Positions 24,591-31,489 of a stretch of DNA of 64,000 bases are shown piece after piece. Position 1 is the stretch's first letter. Each line of letters begins with the position of its first letter. The notes beneath the pieces are model-generated. The model searched no databases. It was not told where the DNA came from and saw only the letters and a list, made by a program, of their open reading frames with translations. The translations under genes and the position numbers were made by a program. The stretch is from Qipengyuania proteolytica (GTDB lineage Bacteria; Pseudomonadota; Alphaproteobacteria; Sphingomonadales; Sphingomonadaceae), in contig NZ_JAIGNN010000002.1 in NCBI RefSeq assembly GCF_019711565.1, forward strand, positions 186,001 to 250,000, given 5' to 3'.

Positions 24591-26042
24591 ATGGCAAGCG
24601 ATAGTGGAGCGCCCACCGGAAAGGTCGTCACCCGCTTTGCCCCCTCGCCCACCGGATATCTCCATATCGGCGGCGCGCGCACGGCGCTGTTCAACTGGCT
24701 GTTCGCGCGGCACCACGGGGGTCGCGCGCTGCTGCGGATCGAGGATACCGACCGCAAGCGAAGCACGCAGGACGCGATAGACAAGATCATCGACGGGCTG
24801 GATTGGCTGGGTCTCGACTATGACGAGCCGGCTCTGTTCCAGTCGGACCGCGCCGAACGCCATGCCGAAGTCGCGCGGCGGCTGCTCGACAACGGGCACG
24901 CGTACAAGTGCTTCGCGACTCCCGAGGAACTCGAGGCCATGCGCGCCGAGCAGCGCGCGGCCAAAGTGCCCATGCGCTACGACCGCCGCTGGCGCGACCG
25001 CGACCCTGTGGAGGCGCCCGAGGGCGCGCCTTACGTGATCCGCCTTAAGGTCCCGACCGAAGGCGAGACCACGATCGAGGATGCCGTGCAGGGCAAGGTC
25101 ACGGTGAAGAACGCCGAGATCGACGATTACGTGCTGCTGCGCGCGGACGGCACCCCGACCTACATGCTCGCAGTCGTGGTGGACGATCACGACATGGGTG
25201 TCACGCATGTCATCCGCGGCGACGATCACCTCAACAACGCCTTCCGCCAGCTGCCGATCATCCGCGCCATGAACGCCATCGAGGGCGGCTGGCCCGATCC
25301 GGTCTATGCCCATGTGCCGCTGATCCACGGGCCCGACGGCGCGAAGATGTCGAAACGCCACGGGGCGGTCGGCGTGGAGGCCTATCGCGACGACGAGGGT
25401 ATCCTGCCCGAAGCGCTGTTCAATTATCTGTTGCGCCTCGGCTGGGGGCATGGCGACCGCGAAGAAATCTCGCGCGAGGAAGCGGTGGCGCTGTTCGACC
25501 TGTCGGGTGTCGGCAAGGGTCCGGCCCGCTTCGACATCAAGAAACTGCAGAACCTCAACGGTCACTATATCCGCGAGGCCGACGACGCGCGCCTCGCCAG
25601 TATAGTCGCCGAAAAGCTGGGATCGAGCGCCGACGAGAAATTGTTGGCCAAGGCGATGCCCGTGCTCAAGCCCCGTGCGAAGTCAATCAACGAACTATCT
25701 GAAGGATCGCAATTTCTCTTTGCGAAGCGTCCGCTGGAAATGACGGAGAAGGCAGCCGCGCTGCTCGATGACGAGGCCCGGGCGCGCCTCGCTGAACTGT
25801 CCAAAATGCTGCACCTGCAAAATGACTGGACAATCGAGGCTCTCGAAGCCACTACGAAAACGTATGCGGAGGCTCAGGAACTGGGCCTTGGCAAGCTCGC
25901 GCAACCCATGCGCGCGGCACTGACGGGGACCACCACGTCCCCTGGTATTTTCGATGTGCTGGTCCTGCTGGGCAAGGAAGAGTCGCTCGCGCGGATAGAC
26001 GCGCAGGCCTCTTCTCCGGCAAGGTCGGCTCAGGACGCTTGA
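24591..26042 (+). CDS. gltX: Glutamyl-tRNA synthetase
   Basis: A 483-aa class I synthetase. The HIGH signature appears as HIGG in [14 protein letters not shown] near residue 24. The KMSKS signature is KMSKRHG near residue 255. The N-terminal catalytic and C-terminal anticodon-binding halves have the usual size. ATG 24591 follows GAAAGGAAGCGAGAG. An in-frame ATG 30 nt upstream is less likely because it would overlap the comEC start region. Its promoter must lie within the first part of comEC. Alphaproteobacteria often have two GltX paralogues with different tRNA preference, and which one this is cannot be decided here. Confidence 0.95.
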   Translation: MASDSGAPTGKVVTRFAPSPTGYLHIGGARTALFNWLFARHHGGRALLRIEDTDRKRSTQDAIDKIIDGLDWLGLDYDEPALFQSDRAERHAEVARRLLDNGHAYKCFATPEELEAMRAEQRAAKVPMRYDRRWRDRDPVEAPEGAPYVIRLKVPTEGETTIEDAVQGKVTVKNAEIDDYVLLRADGTPTYMLAVVVDDHDMGVTHVIRGDDHLNNAFRQLPIIRAMNAIEGGWPDPVYAHVPLIHGPDGAKMSKRHGAVGVEAYRDDEGILPEALFNYLLRLGWGHGDREEISREEAVALFDLSGVGKGPARFDIKKLQNLNGHYIREADDARLASIVAEKLGSSADEKLLAKAMPVLKPRAKSINELSEGSQFLFAKRPLEMTEKAAALLDDEARARLAELSKMLHLQNDWTIEALEATTKTYAEAQELGLGKLAQPMRAALTGTTTSPGIFDVLVLLGKEESLARIDAQASSPARSAQDA

Positions 26043-26052
26043 GGAGAAACGC

Positions 26053-27339
26053 GTGGCCGATATGAAGGCAACTCTCGATCTGGGTGATCAGACCCAGGAC
26101 TTCCCGGTCCTCCAGGGCAGTGTCGGCCCGGATGTGATCGACATTCGCAAGCTCTACGGTGCGACCGGCAAGTTCACTTATGACCCGGGTTACAAGTCGA
26201 CCGCCAGCTGCGAAAGCGCGCTGACCTACATCGACGGTGAAGAAGGCGTCCTCCTCCATCGCGGCTACCCAATCGGGCAACTGGCCGAGCATTCCAGCTT
26301 CATGGAAGTCAGTTACCTGCTGCTCAACGGCGAGCTGCCGACGCAGGAAGAGCTGGACGATTTCACCTACACCATCACCCGCCACACCATGGTCCACGAC
26401 CAGCTGCGCCAGTTCTATCAGGGTTTCCGCCGCGACGCGCACCCGATGGCCATCATGTGCGGCGTGGTCGGTGCCCTGTCGGCCTTCTATCACGACAGCA
26501 CCGACATTTCCGATCCCGAGCAGCGCAAGATCGCGAGCCACCGGCTGATTGCCAAGATGCCGACGATTGCGGCGATGGCGTACAAGTATTCGGTCGGCCA
26601 GCCTTTCATGCAGCCGCAGAATTCGCTGAGCTACACCGGCAATTTCCTGCGCATGACCTTCGGCGTGCCGGCGGAGGAGTACGAAATCCACCCCGCCATC
26701 GAGCGCGCGATGGACCGGATCTTCATCCTCCATGCCGACCACGAACAGAACGCCTCGACCTCGACCGTGCGTCTCGCCGGTTCGTCGGGCGCGAACCCCT
26801 TTGCCTGCATCGCGGCCGGCATCGCCTGCCTGTGGGGTCCGGCGCATGGCGGCGCGAACGAGGCGGCGCTCAACATGCTGCAGGAAATCGGCTCGCCCGA
26901 CCGCATCCCGCATTACATTGAGCGCGCGAAGGACAAGAACGATCCGTTTCGCCTGATGGGCTTCGGCCACCGCGTCTACAAGAACTACGACCCCCGCGCG
27001 ACGGTGATGCAAAAGACCCTTCGCGAGGTGTTCGACGCGCTCAACGTCAGCGACCCGGTTTTCGAGACCGCGCTGCGGCTCGAAGAAATCGCGCTCAACG
27101 ACGATTACTTCAAGGAAAAGAAGCTTTTCCCGAACGTGGACTTCTATTCGGGCATCATCCTCAACTCGATCGGCTTCCCGACGACCATGTTCACCGCGCT
27201 CTTCGCCCTCGCCCGTACCGTCGGCTGGGTCGCGCAGTGGAACGAGATGATCTCCGATCCCGGCCAGGTCATCGGTCGTCCGCGCCAGCTCTACACCGGC
27301 CCGACCGAGCGCGATTACGTGCCCATCGGCAAGCGTTGA
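26053..27339 (+). CDS. gltA: Citrate synthase (type II, hexameric)
   Basis: A 428-aa enzyme that condenses acetyl-CoA and oxaloacetate at the entry of the TCA cycle. The catalytic His and surrounding substrate-binding segments are in [20 protein letters not shown] and [15 protein letters not shown]. The aspartate is in DFYSGI. Length fits the NADH-sensitive hexameric type of Gram-negative bacteria. The start is GTG 26053 with GAGGAG 7 nt upstream, 10 nt after gltX. A strong terminator follows. Confidence 0.97.
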   Translation: MADMKATLDLGDQTQDFPVLQGSVGPDVIDIRKLYGATGKFTYDPGYKSTASCESALTYIDGEEGVLLHRGYPIGQLAEHSSFMEVSYLLLNGELPTQEELDDFTYTITRHTMVHDQLRQFYQGFRRDAHPMAIMCGVVGALSAFYHDSTDISDPEQRKIASHRLIAKMPTIAAMAYKYSVGQPFMQPQNSLSYTGNFLRMTFGVPAEEYEIHPAIERAMDRIFILHADHEQNASTSTVRLAGSSGANPFACIAAGIACLWGPAHGGANEAALNMLQEIGSPDRIPHYIERAKDKNDPFRLMGFGHRVYKNYDPRATVMQKTLREVFDALNVSDPVFETALRLEEIALNDDYFKEKKLFPNVDFYSGIILNSIGFPTTMFTALFALARTVGWVAQWNEMISDPGQVIGRPRQLYTGPTERDYVPIGKR

Positions 27340-27362
27340 CGGGACAAGACACCAAACGATCC

Positions 27363-27386
27363 AGGGGCGCTTCTGCGCCCCTTTTT
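27363..27386 (+). terminator. Intrinsic terminator of gltA
   Basis: AGGGGCGC (27363-27370), loop TTCT and GCGCCCCT (27375-27382), followed by a T5 run to 27386. A textbook rho-independent terminator, 24 nt after the gltA stop. Confidence 0.92.
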
Positions 27387-27390
27387 CGTG

Positions 27391-28833
27391 TCACTCGGAA
27401 GCGTCGGACCCGGGCACGTTCTTGCCGGGACCGCCGCGTTGTTCGCCGCGCATGTCGTCCGCTGCCGGGACAGAAAGCGTAAAGCGAGCGCCTTGGCCCG
27501 GTGCGCTTTCGACTGTCAGGTCGCCATCCATGGCCCTTGCGATGCGCCGCGAAATATAGAGCCCCAGCCCGGAGCCGCCGTCGCCGCTCCGCCCGAGGCG
27601 CTCGAACTTCTCGAAGACCCTGGCCTGCTGATCCTGGTCGAGACCATGTCCCTGGTCGGCCACTGTGATCAGCGCCCGGCTTCCGATACGGTCGAGACGG
27701 ATCCAGACTTGGCTATCCTCCGGGGCATAGCGGATGGCATTGCCGACGAGGTTGAGCAGGATCTGCAAAACGCGTCGGAACTCGGCAATCGCAAGTTGGC
27801 TCTCGCCTTCCACCGGAGGAACGAGCGTGATGCCCTTTTCCTGCGCACGCACGCCGAGGATTCCGCATGCACGGCGCGCGACGTCGGCAAGTTCGATCCG
27901 GTCCGGCGCAGTCACGAACTGGTCGGATTCGACCACTTCGAGGTCGGAAAGGTCGTCGATCAGGGCAAGCAGGTGCTGCGCCGCGGTGGCGATGTCTGCG
28001 GCGTAATCGCTGTATTCGTCGGCGATCGGCCCGGCAAGCTTGGTGCGGATCGTCTCCGCATTGGCGATGATCCGGTTGATCGGCTGGCGCAGAACCGGTG
28101 TCAGGTCTCGACCGAAGGATGCGCCCTCGATCCCGCTCGACGATCCGCCGCCGGACCCCGCCGCGACCGGCGTGTCGGCAGTGAGGTACAAGACAAAGCC
28201 GGCACTCCCCGCCTCGCCATGTCCGAGCGGTTCCAGATGCGCGGTCCACGCTCGCTTCGAACCCTCAATCTGGCATTTCACTCCGTCCAGCAGGCGCCAG
28301 TGCAGCGGCTGTTCGTGCGTGTTCCCGGGCATGTGTACGAAGTCCGTCCATGGACGACCTACCGTTTCGGAAGTCTTGGCAACGAACTCGGCGAGATCGG
28401 GCGCTTCGGTCACCACCGACAGGATTCTCTGCCTTGCATCGAGGCGGGCGGTGCAGTCCGCCAGATGGCGGTTGATCTCGATCCGCCGCCGCGCACTGTC
28501 GAGTTCGTTCTCTGGTGGAAGCTCCTCGGTTTGCCAGCTGACGACGTCGATCTCGCATCCGAGGATTTCGCCGGCGTCGCTCATCTCAGGCCCGATTTCG
28601 ACCCACGCCGTGATACGATTCTCGCCGTCCACCGCGGAAAACTGGCGGGCAAGGCGCAACCCGTAGAGCTTTGCTTTCTCGACAAGCGCACGCAACTCCG
28701 GGATGGCGATTTCACCACCCAGATGCCCGCCGCATGCCTCCTGCAAACCGGAGAGCGGTTGTCCTGCCTCGGTGAGCCGGCCATCGGCATCGGTGCGGCC
28801 GTGCGCGATATAGCGGGTTCCGACTGTCGCCAT
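27391..28833 (-). CDS. PleC/DivJ-type histidine kinase homologue lacking the phospho-accepting histidine (pseudokinase)
   Basis: A 480-aa soluble protein. Residues 45-220 look like one or two divergent PAS-type sensor modules. The dimerisation (HisKA) domain at 240-305 is of the DivJ/PleC/DivL type, with AGPIADEYSDYAADI and HLLALIDDLSDLE. At the H-box position the sequence reads TPVLRQPIN, so P246 replaces the His of SHELRTPLN. The ATPase domain is intact: N box NLVGNAIRYAP (361-371), G1 DQGHGLD (393-399), G2 GGSGLGLYISR (419-429). It cannot autophosphorylate in the normal way and may act as a DivL-like allosteric partner. It starts 2 nt after the upstream helical-protein gene. Confidence 0.82.
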   Translation of the reverse strand: MATVGTRYIAHGRTDADGRLTEAGQPLSGLQEACGGHLGGEIAIPELRALVEKAKLYGLRLARQFSAVDGENRITAWVEIGPEMSDAGEILGCEIDVVSWQTEELPPENELDSARRRIEINRHLADCTARLDARQRILSVVTEAPDLAEFVAKTSETVGRPWTDFVHMPGNTHEQPLHWRLLDGVKCQIEGSKRAWTAHLEPLGHGEAGSAGFVLYLTADTPVAAGSGGGSSSGIEGASFGRDLTPVLRQPINRIIANAETIRTKLAGPIADEYSDYAADIATAAQHLLALIDDLSDLEVVESDQFVTAPDRIELADVARRACGILGVRAQEKGITLVPPVEGESQLAIAEFRRVLQILLNLVGNAIRYAPEDSQVWIRLDRIGSRALITVADQGHGLDQDQQARVFEKFERLGRSGDGGSGLGLYISRRIARAMDGDLTVESAPGQGARFTLSVPAADDMRGEQRGGPGKNVPGSDASE

Positions 28834-28835
28834 GA

Positions 28836-29801
28836 CTATCCGACCCCCAGACTTCCGGCGTCCGCCAGCATCGCCAAGGCCTCCGATGGCGTGAGCTCCC
28901 GGAGGGCAGCCAGTGGCGTCGCCTGAGGATGGAGGCGCAGCACCTGCGCACTCACCGCTTGTGCATCAAGTCCCGCAGCGCGCAAGCCGAGCGCGAGCCG
29001 GGTCGTCTGGCGCTCGTTTGTCGAAAGGACCGCCATGAAACGCGACTGCCCCGATTTGGCGGCCAGTGCGGAAAGGAAAAGCGCCACCCCGCCCTGCTGG
29101 ATATCGAGAGCATCGCCAACCGTCTCGCCCATGCCGGCAACAAGTCGTGCCAGAAGCGCTAGTCGGCCGGCGCTTTCGTCATAGGCATTGCGCAGCTTTG
29201 CTTCGGCCCGGATCATGGCATCCGACCGGCGTTCGCCGTTAAAGGCGCGCCACCCCATCAAGAGCTCGTGGAACAAGTCGCCGGGCAATTCGGCCAGCGG
29301 CAGTTCCATCCGCCGCTGCGACTGCGAGAAGCGCGCCTGAGCGGCGAGCGCCGCCATCGCCGCACTGGACTGGCTGCTGTCGCTCGATGCGATCAGGCGC
29401 TGCAATGCCGGCGTGAGAACCGGATCGATCCCGTATTGCACTTCCATTCGCGTTGCGAGTTGCCACTCCAGCGCCAGCGCGTGACAGTGCGACAGGATGA
29501 GCGGACTTGAAAAGAAGTGCTGCGCAAGCGCCTCGCCGTGCCGGTCCGCGAAGGCTTCGCGGCCGGCCTCGCCCGTTGCCTCTGCCTGGGCGCGCAGGAT
29601 CTGCCATGCCAGATCGTGGCACATACCTCTGATCCGCGCGACGAGTTCGTCGCTGAACAGCGAATGATCGGGCGTCGCGAGCAGGTGCTCGAGAATGGGC
29701 GTCACGCGCAGCAGGAGCGCATCCCCGCGCGCGAGCTCCTCTCGCATCGCGGCCACACCGTTCTGGCGATCGACTTCAGGCACTGACGTGTGCATCTTCA
29801 T
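28836..29801 (-). CDS. Uncharacterised all-helical protein upstream of the pseudokinase
   Basis: A 321-aa protein that I do not recognise. It has no signal peptide and no membrane segment. It is strongly predicted helical from its Ala/Leu/Glu/Arg pattern. Landmarks are FSDELVARIRGMCHDLAWQI near residue 60, HCHALALEWQL near residue 105 and a C-terminal region of three to four Ala/Leu-rich helices (residues 210-310). A DUF2336-like helical protein is a possible match but is not established. It lies 2 nt before the kinase-like gene, so they are co-translated. A TTAACCAT half-site lies 21-28 nt upstream of its start, pointing to CtrA-type control. Confidence 0.6.
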   Translation of the reverse strand: MKMHTSVPEVDRQNGVAAMREELARGDALLLRVTPILEHLLATPDHSLFSDELVARIRGMCHDLAWQILRAQAEATGEAGREAFADRHGEALAQHFFSSPLILSHCHALALEWQLATRMEVQYGIDPVLTPALQRLIASSDSSQSSAAMAALAAQARFSQSQRRMELPLAELPGDLFHELLMGWRAFNGERRSDAMIRAEAKLRNAYDESAGRLALLARLVAGMGETVGDALDIQQGGVALFLSALAAKSGQSRFMAVLSTNERQTTRLALGLRAAGLDAQAVSAQVLRLHPQATPLAALRELTPSEALAMLADAGSLGVG

Positions 29802-29821
29802 GGGGGCGCCTTAGCAGCGGC

Positions 29822-29829
29822 ATGGTTAA
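29822..29829 (-). promoter_or_regulatory. CtrA half-site (TTAACCAT)
   Basis: On the minus strand 29829-29822 reads TTAACCAT, the extended CtrA half-site found at CtrA-regulated promoters in alphaproteobacteria. It ends 20 nt before the start of the helical-protein gene. A short motif, so chance occurrence is possible. Confidence 0.4.
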
Positions 29830-29836
29830 TCCGCCG

Positions 29837-31015
29837 TTATGCCCCGGTATCCGGTGCGAGAAAAAGCGTTATCAGCACGATCAGCGCGAGCGCCGCGACG
29901 GCGGGCTGCAAGACCCCGAGAAATGCGAAGGGGACCAGCGCGAGGGCGAGCACGACACGGTCCCTGTAGGTTTCATGCCATGTATCGTGCCGAAACCGTT
30001 CCCCGAGACGCAGGAGGCCGAACAGCACTGCAGGCACGAACAGGCGGAGCCATTCGGTATCCTCGGGGGATGCAAGGGCAATGAGGATGGCGAGGATCGG
30101 GTCGGTCATCCAGTCGATCGTCTTCGCCAAGACAGAACGGGTCGACCCGAACTGGCCAGCCTTGCCGATCCGCTCGACCGTCTCCCCCGCTGCACCGAGC
30201 GTGGCCATCAGCGCGCCAAGGCCGAGTGCCGCAACCGGAAAACCAAGCACCGCCAGGGTCAGCGCGCCGATGCCCGCCAAGCCCGCCGCCACTGCCGGAA
30301 TGCGAACCCCTCGCCCGCCCAGTGAATCCTTGGCGAAGCGCGCGCCGATCCGCTCGGCCACGGCGAGGCCCGGCGCTGTGAACGGGGCAGGATCGGCGTG
30401 GGTGTGGATCCATCGGTCCTCGCGCTCGGCCAGCGCCTCCGGGGTCGGGTTGAGGTGCCACATGCCCTCTTCAAGCAACCGCTTCTCTACCGGATAGATC
30501 TTCACTCCGGATTGCAAGGCGATCCGCAGCAGGGCCGAAATGACGTCTGCATCTTCCGGCAGTTCGGACAGCCTCTCCACCGCTGATCCCGGAGCCAGCA
30601 TCACACCCGCCCAGGCAAATTCGAGATCGAGCCGTTCATAGCCCCGCGGCACCGCATCCTCAGCCGGGAAGGCCAGGACGACCGGGCGTGTGATCAGGCG
30701 CAGGACCGCGTCATCTGCAGGAAGGATACCCGCCCCCATGACCAGCAGTTCATCTGCTGCGCCGACGATGCCCGACAAGGGCCGCGCACGCTGCATGGCC
30801 ACGAAGCGCGCGCCGGCCTGTTCGGCTCGCTGCTGTGCCTCGGTCACCTCGCGACCGATCCCGTCGACGAGGCATGCTATCGTCTCGCAACCCGCGGCAA
30901 TGGCCAGGTCTATCTGCCGGTCGATGATCCGCGATCCGGCAAACATGCGGAAAGGTGCCCGCAACTTGCCCGGTGCGGGGGGATTTTCCAGCGTGGATAG
31001 CAACGCGACGCGCAA
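29837..31015 (-). CDS. Membrane protein with nucleotidyltransferase-like N-terminus
   Basis: A 392-aa protein that I can describe only in part. Residues 1-220 look like a degenerate alpha/beta nucleotide-sugar-transferase fold: RMFAGSRIIDRQIDLAIAAGCETI resembles the start of a nucleotidyltransferase, split here as RMFAGSRIIDRQ and DLAIAAGCETI. The usual Gly-rich GXGTR signature is missing. The C-terminal third holds three to four membrane helices, at about residues 245-275, 295-325 and 352-385. Sphingomonads have related fusions with CDP-alcohol phosphatidyltransferases, but no CDP-OH-P motif is visible. It lies between the Hpt-like and helical-protein genes on the same strand. Confidence 0.55.
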   Translation of the reverse strand: MRVALLSTLENPPAPGKLRAPFRMFAGSRIIDRQIDLAIAAGCETIACLVDGIGREVTEAQQRAEQAGARFVAMQRARPLSGIVGAADELLVMGAGILPADDAVLRLITRPVVLAFPAEDAVPRGYERLDLEFAWAGVMLAPGSAVERLSELPEDADVISALLRIALQSGVKIYPVEKRLLEEGMWHLNPTPEALAEREDRWIHTHADPAPFTAPGLAVAERIGARFAKDSLGGRGVRIPAVAAGLAGIGALTLAVLGFPVAALGLGALMATLGAAGETVERIGKAGQFGSTRSVLAKTIDWMTDPILAILIALASPEDTEWLRLFVPAVLFGLLRLGERFRHDTWHETYRDRVVLALALVPFAFLGVLQPAVAALALIVLITLFLAPDTGA

Positions 31016-31096
31016 GGCGCACTCCGGTTCGGGACGGCGACCGGACGGTTCTAGGTTTCCAAATCCGGCTGTGCCACCCCGTCGGCCGGATTTCCC

Positions 31097-31402
31097 TCAG
31101 TCTTGCGTCACCAGCGACGACGCGAAGGCATCGATACGGGAAATTACGCCGGGATCACCCGGCGCTCCGCAGAGAGCCTCGTCGGCCAGGACGACCAGTT
31201 CGGTTGCATGAAAGCTCGCTGCCACGCCCCGTAACCGGTCGGCTGCGACACACCAATTCCCATCACAGCGGGAACGGCGCAGCAGGTCGAGCTGGCGCAT
31301 CACGCTTTCGGCAAAAGCCGAGCGCAATTCCCTCAAAAGCGCGGGATCGTCGCCGGCTGCGGCACCGATCGCAGCATCGAACTGGGCGGATTGATAAGCC
31401 AT
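31097..31402 (-). CDS. Hpt-domain protein lacking the phosphorylatable histidine
   Basis: A 101-aa four-helix protein with the size and pattern of a stand-alone histidine phosphotransfer domain. The conserved helix reads AADRLRGVAASFHA (residues 53-66), matching the AAHTLKG consensus except that D55 stands where the His should be. The next helix, ELVVLADEAL, also fits. With Asp in this place it cannot carry phosphate as a phosphohistidine, so it would act by binding a receiver or kinase. It is the first gene of the minus-strand group and diverges from the coiled-coil gene over a CtrA-type site. The match to Hpt is by pattern and needs a profile check. Confidence 0.65.
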   Translation of the reverse strand: MAYQSAQFDAAIGAAAGDDPALLRELRSAFAESVMRQLDLLRRSRCDGNWCVAADRLRGVAASFHATELVVLADEALCGAPGDPGVISRIDAFASSLVTQD

Positions 31403-31429
31403 CTTGGCGCAAGACTATGCCTCAACTGG

Positions 31430-31444
31430 TTAAAGTGGGTTTAA
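31430..31444 (+). promoter_or_regulatory. Full CtrA-type box (TTAA-N7-TTAA) in a divergent promoter
   Basis: TTAA (31430-31433), seven bases and TTAA (31441-31444) match the CtrA consensus exactly. It lies 28 nt upstream of the Hpt-like start on one side and 45 nt upstream of the coiled-coil protein start on the other, so it could control both. Confidence 0.65.
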
Positions 31445-31489
31445 GCATGTCCGAAACGTGATAGCTTTGCGCCCATGAGGAAGCGCTCC

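Noticed and set aside
31475..31489. Earlier ATG (31475) for the coiled-coil gene
   Set aside because: No Shine-Dalgarno precedes it, while GAGGAAG lies correctly before ATG 31490.
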